A stretch of DNA of 64,000 nucleotides from Bacillus cabrialesii. GTDB taxonomy: Bacteria; Bacillota; Bacilli; Bacillales; Bacillaceae. Below the pieces are notes generated by a model. The model saw only the letters and a program-made list of their open reading frames with translations. It ran no database searches and was not told the DNA's origin. Below are positions 7,396 through 16,035 of this stretch, piece after piece (the first letter of the stretch is position 1; each line of letters starts with the position of its first letter). The stretch covers positions 1,595,001 through 1,659,000 of the forward strand of contig NZ_CP096889.1 of the NCBI RefSeq assembly GCF_004124315.2. Reading direction: 5' to 3'. The position numbers and the translations under genes were made by a program.

Positions 7396-8178
7396 TTGGC
7401 CAAACCTAAAATCGGGTTAGCGTTAGGATCGGGAGGGGCCAGGGGGCTCGCTCATCTCGGTGTGCTTTCCAGTTTACATAAGCACCAAATTGAAGTAGAT
7501 ATGATTGCGGGGAGCAGCATGGGCGCTTTGGTGGGCAGTTTTTATGCCGCCGGCCATGACGTGGCAACAATGAAAAAAGTCGCCAAAGCCTTTAAACGGC
7601 GGTTTTATGCTGATTATACGGTGCCCAGGCTCGGTTTTTTAAAAGGTGACCGCGTCAGGCAGCTTGTGCATGCTTATACATTCGGAAAACCGATCGAAGA
7701 GCTTCAAATCCCGCTGGGCATTGTTGCATGTGACTTACAGACGGGAGAAAAGATTGTGTTCCGTAAAGGATCGGTGTCAGATGCAGTGCGGGCCAGCATC
7801 AGCATACCGGGTATCTTTATTCCGCAGAGGCTGGATGGGCGCCTTCTTGTAGACGGCGCGGTCGTCGATCGAATTCCGGTTTCTGTTGTAAAAGACATGG
7901 GGGCTGATATTATCATCGCTTCGGATGTTTCCAGGGTTCGAAAAACGGAAACAGCAGTGCATATTTTTGATGTGATTATGCAAAGTATGGATATACTGCA
8001 AAATGAATTGGTGAGACATCAAACGATCGCCGCAGATATCATGATTCGCCCTTCTCTTGAAACATACAGCTCAAGCTCGTTTGCCAATATTGAAGCAATG
8101 ATATCGGCAGGCGAGGAAGCCACAAACCGAACGATCAGCAAGATTAGAAAAGAAATAGAGAATTGGGAGGGCTCATAA
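7396..8178 (+). CDS. ylbK: YlbK, patatin-like phospholipase (NTE family)
   Basis: Encodes 260 residues from TTG, 8-9 nt after CAGGAGGTT. It shows the complete patatin catalytic set: the oxyanion glycine motif GSGGARG (about residues 12-18), the nucleophile elbow GSSMG with Ser41, and the DGA motif with Asp153. It lacks a signal peptide or clear membrane helix, so it probably hydrolyses lipid or acyl substrates at the cytoplasmic side; the natural substrate is unknown. ylbL follows one base after the stop, so the two genes are co-transcribed and possibly act together at the membrane. Confidence 0.9.
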   Translation: MAKPKIGLALGSGGARGLAHLGVLSSLHKHQIEVDMIAGSSMGALVGSFYAAGHDVATMKKVAKAFKRRFYADYTVPRLGFLKGDRVRQLVHAYTFGKPIEELQIPLGIVACDLQTGEKIVFRKGSVSDAVRASISIPGIFIPQRLDGRLLVDGAVVDRIPVSVVKDMGADIIIASDVSRVRKTETAVHIFDVIMQSMDILQNELVRHQTIAADIMIRPSLETYSSSSFANIEAMISAGEEATNRTISKIRKEIENWEGS

Positions 8179-8179
8179 T

Positions 8180-9205
8180 TTGCTACGTAAAAAACATTTT
8201 AGCTGGATGCTTGTCATCCTCATTCTGATTGCCGTTTTATCATTTATAAAACTTCCATACTATATTACAAAACCGGGAGAAGCGACAGAGCTTGCTTCAC
8301 TGATAAAAGTGGAGGGTGGCTACCCGGAAACAGGGAGTCTGTCCTTAATGACTGTCAAAGTGGGACCGGCTAATCCGTTTACATATGTGTGGGCAAAGAT
8401 GCACCCTTATTATGAAATTGTTCCTGATGAGAGCATCAAGGAAGAAGGCGAATCAGATAAGGAGTATATGAAAAGGCAGCTCCAAATGATGCAAAGCTCG
8501 CAAGAAAACGCGGTTATAGCCGCCTATCAAAAGGCAGGAAAAAAAGTCAGCTATTCCTTTAACGGCATATATGCAAGCTCAGTCGTAGAAAACATGCCCG
8601 CAAAAGGGAAAATAGAAGTCGGTGATAAAATCATCAGCGCAGACGGCAAAACCTATCAGTCTGCTGAAAAGCTGATTGATTATATCAGCAGCAAAAAAGC
8701 GGGAGATAAAGTCAGATTAAAAATCGAAAGGGAAGAAAAAGAAAAGCGAGTCACCCTTACGTTAAAACAATTTCCTGAAGAGCCGGATCGGGCAGGAATC
8801 GGGGTTTCCCTCTATACGGACAGAAACGTGAAGGTAGAGCCTGATATCGATTTTGAAATAGAAAATATCGGCGGCCCGTCAGCAGGGTTAATGATGTCTC
8901 TGGAAATTTATAATCAGCTGACAAAAACAGATGAGACAAAAGGATACGATATCGCAGGAACAGGTACGATTGATGTTGACGGAAAAGTAGGCCCGATCGG
9001 CGGCATTGATCAAAAAGTCGTCGCCGCGGACAAAGCCGGAAAAGACATTTTCTTCGCACCTAATCAAAACGGCGCCAGCAATTCCGATTATAAAAACGCA
9101 GTAAAAACAGCAAAAGATATTGATTCAGATATGAAGATTGTGCCTGTTGATACGATGCAGGATGCGATTGATTATTTGAATAAGCTGAAGGCGAAAAGCA
9201 CCTGA
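8180..9205 (+). CDS. ylbL: YlbL, membrane-anchored PDZ-Lon-type serine protease
   Basis: Encodes 341 residues from TTG at 8180, one base after ylbK, with GGGAGGG upstream. An N-terminal transmembrane helix (about 8-25) precedes a region of unknown fold, a PDZ-like domain (about 125-195) and a C-terminal Lon proteolytic domain. The Ser-Lys dyad is visible: Ser234 in GGPSAGLM and Lys279 in GGIDQKV. There is no ATPase domain. The catalytic domain is probably outside the membrane. I recall a link to turnover of the cell division inhibitor YneA, but nothing here shows the substrate. Confidence 0.92.
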   Translation: MLRKKHFSWMLVILILIAVLSFIKLPYYITKPGEATELASLIKVEGGYPETGSLSLMTVKVGPANPFTYVWAKMHPYYEIVPDESIKEEGESDKEYMKRQLQMMQSSQENAVIAAYQKAGKKVSYSFNGIYASSVVENMPAKGKIEVGDKIISADGKTYQSAEKLIDYISSKKAGDKVRLKIEREEKEKRVTLTLKQFPEEPDRAGIGVSLYTDRNVKVEPDIDFEIENIGGPSAGLMMSLEIYNQLTKTDETKGYDIAGTGTIDVDGKVGPIGGIDQKVVAADKAGKDIFFAPNQNGASNSDYKNAVKTAKDIDSDMKIVPVDTMQDAIDYLNKLKAKST

Positions 9206-9222
9206 TACTCAGGTGCTTTTTC
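9194..9222. terminator. Bidirectional terminator between ylbL and ylbM
   Basis: AAAAGCACCTGA / TCAGGTGCTTTT forms a strong stem with a TAC-type loop, A-rich on one side and T-rich on the other. It lies over the end of ylbL and before the ylbM stop. Confidence 0.88.
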
Positions 9223-10469
9223 TATCTGTTTAAAAAACGTTGTTCATCCTCGTCATATCGGATCGGCGCATGTCCATATTCCTGCAGGTCAAACTCGGTT
9301 CTCAGCGGTTCTTCTATCGGCAGGCTGTAGATTCTGCTTGCTTTTATGTCCAGATTGAGAGCGGGATGGGAGAAAGAAGACAGTTTGCTGACAAGCGGAA
9401 CGGACAGCGTTTTTTTCTTTTCTGATAAATAAGCCTGTCCTTTTTTCGTCATGCCGAGAAGTCTGATATAAGGCACCTCTTCGTCATCAAGCAGCTTATG
9501 CATATCCTGTTTTTTCGTTCTGGTTAAAATGTGCGTGTTCATCCGCTGAAGTCTTGTCCACGTATAACGTTTCGTTTTCAGCAGCTCCATAAATTCCTGA
9601 TAGGAGCTGGCTTTTCTGATCGAACGAAGAATTCTGTGCTCCAGGCCTTCCTCGACCTCGTATATTTGCTGTAATTCCTTTGCTGTTACAGTTGAAAGGC
9701 TGTATTTTAAGTAAGAAAAATAGCTTTCAGGTGTATGCCACAGTCCGAAAGATTTGCGGTAATGTGCTAATTCACACGCAGATGCAGCAGGAAGAAAATG
9801 AAGGCAGGCTTCAAGATTCTGTTCAATCATCGCTTTTCTGATGCTCGTGGCGCTTGCGATATGGTTTTCGCCTTCAGGAAGATCGGCATCATGATAGTCC
9901 GAGGAGATGCGCGCTGTCGTATATGGTTTCATCAAGTATCCCCCGGAAAGAATGGAAGTCACATAATGGTATCCCAAAATGTTATTAGGTTTTGATAAAT
10001 CAAGTGCACTTTCGTTATGTAAAATCGAGCTGAAGGCGATAGCTGCCGCGGCTGGATAACTGGCACCCTTTTTAAGTTCTTCTTTCATACGCTGATCAAA
10101 TGTATGTTTATGCTCATCAATAAGCTTTGCTGTTTTTAGAAACGGCTCAATATCACCGTTTTCACTCCCGAAAAACAGCGCTTCGCATCCAAGTTTGTTC
10201 AGGATGGAAACACTGCCGCGTGCAAAAATCTCCGCTTTTTGCACCGCGTAAAGATAAGGCAGTTCAATGACAAGATCGACTCCGCTTTGCAGTGCCATTT
10301 TGGTGCGGGCCCATTTTGACACTACAGCCGGTTCTCCGCGCTGTAAAAAATGTCCGCTCATCATCGCGACAGCCGTGTCGCATCCGGTTTGCCGCTTTGC
10401 AGTTTGGGCATGATAAAGGTGACCGTTATGAAAGGGATTATATTCAACCACCAATCCGACAGCTTTCAT
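9222..10469 (-). CDS. tmcAL: TmcAL (YlbM), tRNA(Met) cytidine acetate ligase
   Basis: Encodes 415 residues starting at ATG with AAAGGCGGAAA upstream. It has a HIGH-like nucleotidyltransferase motif, NPFHNGHLYH (HNGH, residues 14-17), near the N terminus and a mostly helical C-terminal half. The family activates acetate with ATP and forms N4-acetylcytidine at the wobble base of elongator tRNA(Met), independent of acetyl-CoA; this function is literature knowledge. It is convergent with ylbL and divergent from the ylbN-rpmF operon. Confidence 0.9.
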   Translation of the reverse strand: MKAVGLVVEYNPFHNGHLYHAQTAKRQTGCDTAVAMMSGHFLQRGEPAVVSKWARTKMALQSGVDLVIELPYLYAVQKAEIFARGSVSILNKLGCEALFFGSENGDIEPFLKTAKLIDEHKHTFDQRMKEELKKGASYPAAAAIAFSSILHNESALDLSKPNNILGYHYVTSILSGGYLMKPYTTARISSDYHDADLPEGENHIASATSIRKAMIEQNLEACLHFLPAASACELAHYRKSFGLWHTPESYFSYLKYSLSTVTAKELQQIYEVEEGLEHRILRSIRKASSYQEFMELLKTKRYTWTRLQRMNTHILTRTKKQDMHKLLDDEEVPYIRLLGMTKKGQAYLSEKKKTLSVPLVSKLSSFSHPALNLDIKASRIYSLPIEEPLRTEFDLQEYGHAPIRYDEDEQRFLNR

Positions 10470-10619
10470 ATTTTTTCCGCCTTTCTTGCTATGTTTAAAA
10501 ACGTATGGTACATTTGCAAATGAAAACTCTTACGTCTTATTTTTATTTTAAGTGTATGCATCGCATATTCCGCTGTCAACGATACTTGAATGGCAGCATT
10601 ATGCTGTAAAGAAAAAATA

Positions 10620-10648
10620 TTGACAAAAACAATCTTAAAAGCTATAAT
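10620..10648 (+). promoter_or_regulatory. Consensus SigA promoter for ylbN-rpmF
   Basis: TTGACA (10620-10625), exactly 17 bp, then TATAAT (10643-10648). Both hexamers are perfect. The start point would be near 10655, about 24 bases before the ylbN ATG. The strength fits a ribosomal protein operon. Confidence 0.88.
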
Positions 10649-10678
10649 CATGTTTGTTGCTTTCCTGAGGTGATACAA

Positions 10679-11197
10679 ATGAAATGGACGATTTATCAGC
10701 TGCATCAAATGCCGAAACAAAGTTTTGAGTTTGATGAAACAGTTGAGTTAAACGAGCTGACAAAGCTGAATTCTGACATTCGCCGCATTTCTCCCGTCCG
10801 GGTGAAGGGCAGAGCGGATATCAAATCCAAACAGGTTTCGTTTGATTTTTCAATTTCAGGCGAAATGATTTTGCCATGCTCAAGAACACTCGTTGATGTT
10901 CCGTATCCATTTGAAATTTCAACAAAAGAACTGTTTATATTTCATCAGACGGATGATATAGAAGATGATGACGTTCACATTGTTGAGGACGATACTATCG
11001 ACTTAACTCCGATCGTAAAAGAAGAAATTCTTTTAGAAATCCCTATGCAAATCTTTTGTGAATCTGAACAAGAAAAAGGAGCTGCTCCTCAAGAAGGAAA
11101 GGACTGGCAAGTCATTTCGGAGGAAGACAAGAAGAACCAAGTTGACCCGAGACTTGCAGCCCTCGAGAAGCTCTTAAAACAAGATGATGAATCTTAA
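10679..11197 (+). CDS. ylbN: YlbN, DUF177/YceD family protein
   Basis: Encodes 172 residues. ATG at 10679 follows TGAGGTGATACAA. It is an acidic soluble protein of the DUF177 family, with the typical VRVKGRADIKSK, the CSRTLVDVPYPFE segment and an acidic Asp/Glu-rich middle. The family sits directly before rpmF across bacteria and has been linked to 23S rRNA accumulation in other organisms. The exact role in Bacillus is unknown. rpmF begins 21 bp downstream under the same strong promoter. Confidence 0.9.
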   Translation: MKWTIYQLHQMPKQSFEFDETVELNELTKLNSDIRRISPVRVKGRADIKSKQVSFDFSISGEMILPCSRTLVDVPYPFEISTKELFIFHQTDDIEDDDVHIVEDDTIDLTPIVKEEILLEIPMQIFCESEQEKGAAPQEGKDWQVISEEDKKNQVDPRLAALEKLLKQDDES

Positions 11198-11218
11198 CTC
11201 TTTAAGGAGGTGGGAATA

Positions 11219-11398
11219 ATGGCTGTACCTTTTAGAAGAACTTCTAAAATGAAGAAAAGATTGCGCCGTACACATTTCAAACTTAATGTACCTGGTATGA
11301 CAGAATGTCCGTCATGCGGAGAGATGAAATTGTCTCACCGTGTATGCAAAGCATGCGGATCATACAACGGCAAAGACATAAATGTAAAAAGTAACTAA
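11219..11398 (+). CDS. rpmF: 50S ribosomal protein L32
   Basis: Encodes 59 residues. ATG at 11219 lies 7 nt from AAGGAGGTGG; the upstream in-frame start is inside that site. It begins MAVPFRRTSKMKKRLRR, typical of L32, and carries a full zinc ribbon (CPSCGEMKLSHRVCKACG, four cysteines), so this is the zinc-binding C+ form. It is part of the large ribosomal subunit near the exit tunnel. It is co-transcribed with ylbN and ends at a strong terminator. Confidence 0.97.
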   Translation: MAVPFRRTSKMKKRLRRTHFKLNVPGMTECPSCGEMKLSHRVCKACGSYNGKDINVKSN

Positions 11399-11402
11399 TA
11401 AG

Positions 11403-11440
11403 AAAAGCGCAGGGTGAAAGCCCTGCGCTTTTTCTTTTTC
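11403..11440 (+). terminator. Terminator after rpmF
   Basis: AAAAGCGCAGGG / CCCTGCGCTTTT, a 12-bp stem, is followed by TTTCTTTTTC. It is very stable and sits directly after the rpmF stop. Confidence 0.92.
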
Positions 11441-11543
11441 TCTTCCTGTCAGCTTGCGGAAAATTTGTGAGTGCAAATAGTCTATCTAATCTATTACCGG
11501 CATATGTATGAGATAAATAAGCTGACATGGAGGGAGATTGAAT

Positions 11544-12125
11544 TTGACCATTACAAGACAAGATGCTTGGACTCAGGATGAGGATTTGCTGCTGGCAGAA
11601 GTGGTGCTTCGTCATATTCGAGAGGGAGGAACACAGCTTTCCGCTTTTGAAGAGGTTGGAAGGGCGCTGACCAGAACCGCGGCAGCCTGTGGTTTCAGGT
11701 GGAACTCGTATGTGAGAAAACAATACCAGTCAGGAATAGAGCTTGCGAAAAAACAGAGGAAAGAACTGAGAAAGCAAATCGGCGTTCATTCGGTCAACAT
11801 GCCGAATTCTGTGAAGCAGACTGCCGCGGCAGCGCCAGAAGGAAAACGAGATTTGTCCATTCAGGATGTCATTCAATTTCTCGAACAATTCAAAGAAACA
11901 CCGTCTGCACAAGAATTTCAGCTCGAAAGAGAAAAAATGAAGGAACAAATCCAATCGCTGCAAAAAGAGCTGGAGGATTTACGGAGTGAAAATCAAACAT
12001 TGAGAAACCAGCTAGAGATGACAGAAGAGGATTACAAGGCATTGATCGATATCATGGATCGGGCCAGAAAAATGGTTGTTTCAAAAGAAGACGGAAGAAT
12101 GAAAAAGGCGGCTCAAGAAACGTAA
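11544..12125 (+). CDS. gerR: GerR (YlbO), RsfA-family sporulation transcription factor
   Basis: Encodes 193 residues from TTG at 11544, about 8 nt from GGAGGGAG; TTG at 11538 is only about 2-3 nt from that site. A Myb/SANT-like DNA-binding domain covers residues about 3-57 (AWTQDEDLLLAEVV...FRWNSYVRKQY). A C-terminal coiled coil follows (about 120-165, EKMKEQIQSLQKELEDLRSE). This is the layout of RsfA/GerR regulators. GerR is a mother-cell regulator made under SigE that adjusts late SigE/SigK genes (literature). A CATATGTAT element at about 11501-11509 could be part of a SigE -10, though not a strict match. Confidence 0.9.
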   Translation: MTITRQDAWTQDEDLLLAEVVLRHIREGGTQLSAFEEVGRALTRTAAACGFRWNSYVRKQYQSGIELAKKQRKELRKQIGVHSVNMPNSVKQTAAAAPEGKRDLSIQDVIQFLEQFKETPSAQEFQLEREKMKEQIQSLQKELEDLRSENQTLRNQLEMTEEDYKALIDIMDRARKMVVSKEDGRMKKAAQET

Positions 12126-12140
12126 GGAACGCCTGAAATG

Positions 12141-12180
12141 AACCGGCCCTAGAGTAAGAATAGGCCGGTTGTTTTTATTT
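12141..12180. terminator. Bidirectional terminator between gerR and ylbP
   Basis: AACCGGCCCT / TAGGCCGGTT forms a stem with one mismatch and is followed by GTTTTTATTT. It lies between convergent genes. Confidence 0.8.
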
Positions 12181-12663
12181 CTATGCAGACTCTCCCGGTG
12201 TCATTTCTTGATCCATATCAGGATGCCAGATGAGCGGGTTTTCCCCTTTGTCCCGCGCCATATCATACTTAACAGTTTCAAAGTTCATTTTATTCCAAAA
12301 TTCGGCTGATTTCATTCGCGGATTTGTCCGAATCGGCATTTTGAATGATTTAGCGAATTCAACCAACGCTGTCCCGTATCCTCTGTTCTGGTACCCTGGA
12401 AGAACCTCAAGCTTCCACAGCTCCAAATAATCCTGGCGATTGTCGAAATAAGGATTCGATTTGCCGTTAACTTGATATAGACTCATTCGCGCTACAAGTT
12501 TATCTCCGAAATAAATCCCGTAAAAAGGCGAAGTGCTGTCATTTTCAATAATATTCTCCTGAAGATCTTCAAGCATTGAAAGCTCCTGAATGCCGTATTC
12601 TTTGAATTTCTTGAATTCTTCAAGTGTTTTATAGTTGATGAGCAGACGTTCTACCTTTACCAA
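12181..12663 (-). CDS. ylbP: YlbP, GNAT-family N-acetyltransferase
   Basis: Encodes 160 residues from TTG with AAAGGGGGAGATTGGA upstream; 29 further in-frame residues upstream precede that site. It shows the GNAT acetyl-CoA motif VLPGYQNRGYGTALVEFAK (about residues 104-122) and the characteristic GIYFGDKLVARMSLY strand. It is cytoplasmic. The substrate is unknown. It is convergent with gerR and divergent from panE, with a 159-bp AT-rich gap between ylbP and panE that may hold both promoters. Confidence 0.87.
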   Translation of the reverse strand: MVKVERLLINYKTLEEFKKFKEYGIQELSMLEDLQENIIENDSTSPFYGIYFGDKLVARMSLYQVNGKSNPYFDNRQDYLELWKLEVLPGYQNRGYGTALVEFAKSFKMPIRTNPRMKSAEFWNKMNFETVKYDMARDKGENPLIWHPDMDQEMTPGESA

Positions 12664-12822
12664 TCCAATCTCCCCCTTTGTTGTTACTACATATATTGTA
12701 AACGCTTTATTTAAAAAATCCAAATATTTAAACTTTAATTTTAAACACACGGTATCTTTGAGAAGTAATTTCTTCGTACTTCTGCTATGATAATACGTAA
12801 ATGTTAAATTGGGTGTGACATC

Positions 12823-13719
12823 ATGAAAATTGGAATTGTCGGCGGAGGCTCCGTCGGTCTTTTATGCGCCTATTATTTGTCACTTCATCATGACGTGACT
12901 GTTGTGACGAGACGGAAAGAGCAGGCTGCGGCAATTCAGTCTGAAGGGATTCGGCTTTATAAAGGCGGAAAAGAATTCAGCGCTGATTGCAGTGCGGACA
13001 CGAGCATCAATTCGGATTTTGATCTTCTTGTCGTGACAGTGAAGCAGCACCAGCTTCAGTCTGTTTTTCCATCGCTTAAACGGATCGGGAAAACAAATAT
13101 ATTATTTTTGCAAAACGGCATGGGCCATATCCACGACCTAAAAGACTGGCGCGCCAAGCATTCCATTTATGTTGGAATTGTTGAACACGGAGCTGTAAGA
13201 AAATCAGATACAGCTGTTGATCATACGGGCTTAGGTGCGATAAAATGGAGCGCGTTCGATGATGCTGAACCAGACCGGCTGAACATCTTGTTTCGGCATA
13301 GCCATTCGGATTTTCCGATTTATTATGAGACGGATTGGTACCGTCTGCTGACGGGCAAGCTGATTGTAAATGCGTGTATTAATCCTTTAACTGCGTTATT
13401 GCAGGTGAAAAATGGAGAACTGCTGACAACGCCAGCTTATCTGGCTTTTATGAGGCTGGTTTTTCAGGAGGCATGCCGCATTTTAAAACTTGAAAACGAA
13501 GAAAAGGCTTGGGAGCGGGTTCAGGCCGTTTGTGGGCAAACGAAAGAGAATCGTTCATCAATGCTGGTTGACGTCATTGGAGGCCGGCAGACGGAAGCTG
13601 ACGCCATTATCGGATACTTATTGAAGGAAGCAAGTCTTCAAGGTCTTGATGCCGTCCACCTAGAGTTTTTATATGGCAGCATCAAAGCATTGGAGCGAAA
13701 TACAAACAAAGTCTTTTGA
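12823..13719 (+). CDS. panE: PanE-type 2-dehydropantoate 2-reductase
   Basis: Encodes 298 residues with an ATG start. It has an N-terminal NAD(P)-binding motif GIVGGGSVG (residues 4-12), and a C-terminal helical ApbA/PanE domain with GKLIVNACINPLTALL carrying the conserved Lys and Asn. It reduces ketopantoate to pantoate with NADPH in pantothenate synthesis, upstream of the CoaD step encoded at 5494. Formerly ylbQ. bshC follows 70 bp downstream with its own candidate promoter overlapping the end of panE. Confidence 0.9.
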   Translation: MKIGIVGGGSVGLLCAYYLSLHHDVTVVTRRKEQAAAIQSEGIRLYKGGKEFSADCSADTSINSDFDLLVVTVKQHQLQSVFPSLKRIGKTNILFLQNGMGHIHDLKDWRAKHSIYVGIVEHGAVRKSDTAVDHTGLGAIKWSAFDDAEPDRLNILFRHSHSDFPIYYETDWYRLLTGKLIVNACINPLTALLQVKNGELLTTPAYLAFMRLVFQEACRILKLENEEKAWERVQAVCGQTKENRSSMLVDVIGGRQTEADAIIGYLLKEASLQGLDAVHLEFLYGSIKALERNTNKVF

Positions 13720-13743
13720 GCTTTTTCGGTAACATGCTATACT
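13715..13743 (+). promoter_or_regulatory. Candidate extended -10 SigA promoter for bshC
   Basis: TTGAGC (13716-13721), 16 bp, then TATACT (13738-13743) with TGC immediately before it. The -35 overlaps the panE stop codon. It lies about 45 bp before the bshC ATG. Confidence 0.55.
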
Positions 13744-13789
13744 CATTTCGGATCACTAACTATTTATTGGAGAAAGGAAGTTCTAGAAG

Positions 13790-15409
13790 ATGCAGCTAAC
13801 TGAACTTTCCATCAAAAATCAGAATGTGTTTGTACAGCACTATATAGATGGCAAAGAAGAAATGTCTTCTTTTTTTGATTACAGTATTCATCATAAGGAC
13901 ATGTGGCGCGAAAGACTGGAAGACTTATCTTCCCGGTTTTTCGCAAGAGAGGAATTGGCGGCGTACTTAACCTCTTACCATAATAAATTCGGTTCAAACG
14001 CGATGCAGTCTGCTATTGAGAAGCTGAAGGACCCGTCAAGTGCCGCTGTAGTCGGCGGACAGCAGGCCGGACTTTTAACAGGACCGCTTTACACCATACA
14101 TAAAATCATTTCAATCATTGTTTTAGCAAAGCAACAAGAAAAGGAACTGCAAGTGCCTGTCATACCAATCTTCTGGGTGGCTGGAGAAGACCACGATTTG
14201 GATGAGATTAATTTTGTTCACACATCTGAAGAGAATGGGCCTGTGAAAAAAAAGCTGCCTCAGTCTTATTGGAAGAAATCATCAGCAGCGAGTACATCGC
14301 TTGATCAGGAAAAGTGTGCCGCGTGGATAGATGATATTTTTGCCGCTTTTGAAGAAACAGACCATACGAATTCACTTCTCGACAATGTGAAACGATGTTT
14401 AAGGGAATCTGTTACGTTCACCGACTTCTTTGAACTGTTGATCGCGGATCTGTTCCAAGAGGAGGGTTTGGTTTTATTGAATTCTGGAGATCCGGGAATC
14501 AAAAAGCTGGAAACGGCCATGTTCCAAAAGATTCTTCGGGAAAATGATAAACTCGCCAGCGCTGTTTCAGATCAGCAGGCCTTCATGCGTGAAGCAGGCT
14601 ACAAACCGATTATCGAGTCTGGAAAAGAGCAGGCGAATCTGTTTTATGAATATGAAGAAGAACGCTTTTTAATTGAAAAAGACAACGGCCGTTTTGTCAT
14701 CAATGAGCTCGATCTCGGATGGACGATGGATGAACTTTATACACATATGGAAGAACATCCTGAGCGCTTTAGCAATAATGTTGTGACGAGGCCGTTAATG
14801 CAGGAATACCTCATTCCGACTCTGGCATTTATCGCAGGGCCTGGCGAAATCAACTATTGGGGTGAGCTCAAACAGGCTTTTGCGGTGATGGGCTTTAAAA
14901 TGCCGCCTGTGATGCCGAGGCTGAACATTACGATACTTGAACGCCATATTGAGAAAAAATTGCTGGAACGGAATATCTCATTACAAGATGCTATAGAACG
15001 CGGAACGGAGAATCAAAGAGAGACATACTTCGAGCGCCAGATACCGGAAGAGTTTACCGAGGTGATGGATCAGGCGAAGAGCCAAATTGAAGCGATTCAC
15101 AAAACGGTCCGGCGGGAGGCGTTAAAGGTTGATCAAAGCATGGAGCCTTTACTCTTGAAGAACGCCGCTTTTATTCAGGATCAGCTTGAATTTTTAGAGC
15201 GTACGGTGACGAAGCGAATTGAAGAAAAAGAAGGCTACGTCTTGAAGGATTATGAGAGAATCCAAAATAGCATTAAGCCGCTCCTTGCACCGCAAGAACG
15301 AATTTGGAATATTATGTATTACCTGAACCGATATGGTCCAAAATTCTTCACATCATTCAAGAATCTGCCATTTTCTTTTCAAAATCAACATCAAGTTGTC
15401 AAACTTTGA
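13790..15409 (+). CDS. bshC: BshC, putative cysteine ligase of bacillithiol synthesis
   Basis: Encodes 539 residues from ATG after AGAAAGGAAG. It is a large soluble protein with a nucleotidyltransferase-like N-terminal half (VGGQQAGLLTGPLYTIHK at about 83-100; PIFWVAGEDHDLDEINF at about 125-141) and a C-terminal coiled coil. It belongs to the BshC family, thought to add cysteine to glucosaminyl-malate in the last step of bacillithiol synthesis; genetics support this, while the in vitro reaction has been hard to show. Formerly yllA. It sits just before the dcw cluster, separated by a terminator. Confidence 0.92.
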   Translation: MQLTELSIKNQNVFVQHYIDGKEEMSSFFDYSIHHKDMWRERLEDLSSRFFAREELAAYLTSYHNKFGSNAMQSAIEKLKDPSSAAVVGGQQAGLLTGPLYTIHKIISIIVLAKQQEKELQVPVIPIFWVAGEDHDLDEINFVHTSEENGPVKKKLPQSYWKKSSAASTSLDQEKCAAWIDDIFAAFEETDHTNSLLDNVKRCLRESVTFTDFFELLIADLFQEEGLVLLNSGDPGIKKLETAMFQKILRENDKLASAVSDQQAFMREAGYKPIIESGKEQANLFYEYEEERFLIEKDNGRFVINELDLGWTMDELYTHMEEHPERFSNNVVTRPLMQEYLIPTLAFIAGPGEINYWGELKQAFAVMGFKMPPVMPRLNITILERHIEKKLLERNISLQDAIERGTENQRETYFERQIPEEFTEVMDQAKSQIEAIHKTVRREALKVDQSMEPLLLKNAAFIQDQLEFLERTVTKRIEEKEGYVLKDYERIQNSIKPLLAPQERIWNIMYYLNRYGPKFFTSFKNLPFSFQNQHQVVKL

Positions 15410-15424
15410 AATAAAGTTTTAAAG

Positions 15425-15453
15425 AACCCTGAATAGTTCAGGGTTTTTTTTTA
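15425..15453 (+). terminator. Terminator after bshC
   Basis: AACCCTGAA / TTCAGGGTT with a TAG loop, then nine T residues. It separates bshC from the mraZ promoter region. Confidence 0.9.
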
Positions 15454-15478
15454 TGTGTAAACAGTGTAAAATGAAGTT

Positions 15479-15508
15479 GTGGAGAGAAGTGGTGGATAGT
15501 GGTGAGTT
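15479..15508 (+). promoter_or_regulatory. Phased GTGG repeats upstream of mraZ (candidate MraZ operator)
   Basis: Three direct repeats of a GTGG[A/T]G core start at 15479, 15489 and 15499, exactly 10 bp apart, and a related GTGGGG starts at 15520. One helical turn per repeat fits a multimeric DNA-binding protein reading one face. MraZ is known in other bacteria to bind such tandem repeats in its own promoter. A TAAAAT hexamer at 15467-15472 could be the -10 element, with a poor -35. Confidence 0.65.
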
Positions 15509-15534
15509 AAGGAGAGAAAGTGGGGCAAGAGATC

Positions 15535-15966
15535 ATGTTTATGGGTGAATATCAGCATACCATCGATGCGAAGGGCCGCATGATCGTACCCGCTAAATTC
15601 AGAGAAGGCCTCGGAGAGCAGTTTGTGCTGACCAGAGGGCTTGACCAATGTCTCTTCGGCTACCCTATGCACGAATGGAAACAAATTGAAGAAAAACTAA
15701 AAGCTCTTCCTCTCACTAAGAAAGATGCCCGCGCGTTTACCCGTTTCTTCTTTTCTGGGGCGACCGAATGCGAACTGGACAAGCAAGGCAGGGTAAATAT
15801 TGCATCATCTCTATTGAATTACGCCAAACTGGAAAAAGAATGTGTTGTTATCGGGGTTTCTAATCGAATTGAATTGTGGAGTAAAGTAATTTGGGAACAA
15901 TACACAGAAGAGCAAGAAGATTCATTTGCTGAAATTGCTGAAAACATGATTGGGTTTGATATATAA
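15535..15966 (+). CDS. mraZ: MraZ, transcriptional regulator of the dcw cluster
   Basis: Encodes 143 residues if started at ATG 15535 (MFMGEYQHTIDAKGRM), the usual family N terminus. It has two AbrB-like/SpoVT half-domains with DAKGRMIVPAKFRE (about 11-24) and DKQGRVNIASSL (about 82-93). MraZ forms ring-like oligomers that bind repeats upstream of its own operon and represses division genes. The best Shine-Dalgarno (AAGGAGAG, 15509-15516) fits GTG at 15520 better, which would add five residues (MGQEI). rsmH follows 69 bp later in the same operon. Formerly yllB. Confidence 0.92.
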   Translation: MFMGEYQHTIDAKGRMIVPAKFREGLGEQFVLTRGLDQCLFGYPMHEWKQIEEKLKALPLTKKDARAFTRFFFSGATECELDKQGRVNIASSLLNYAKLEKECVVIGVSNRIELWSKVIWEQYTEEQEDSFAEIAENMIGFDI

Positions 15967-16035
15967 TGATTCTTCGTGTATAACACTCTAAAAACAATTT
16001 CAATTCATCCTGATAAAAGGTGGGACCAACACAAT

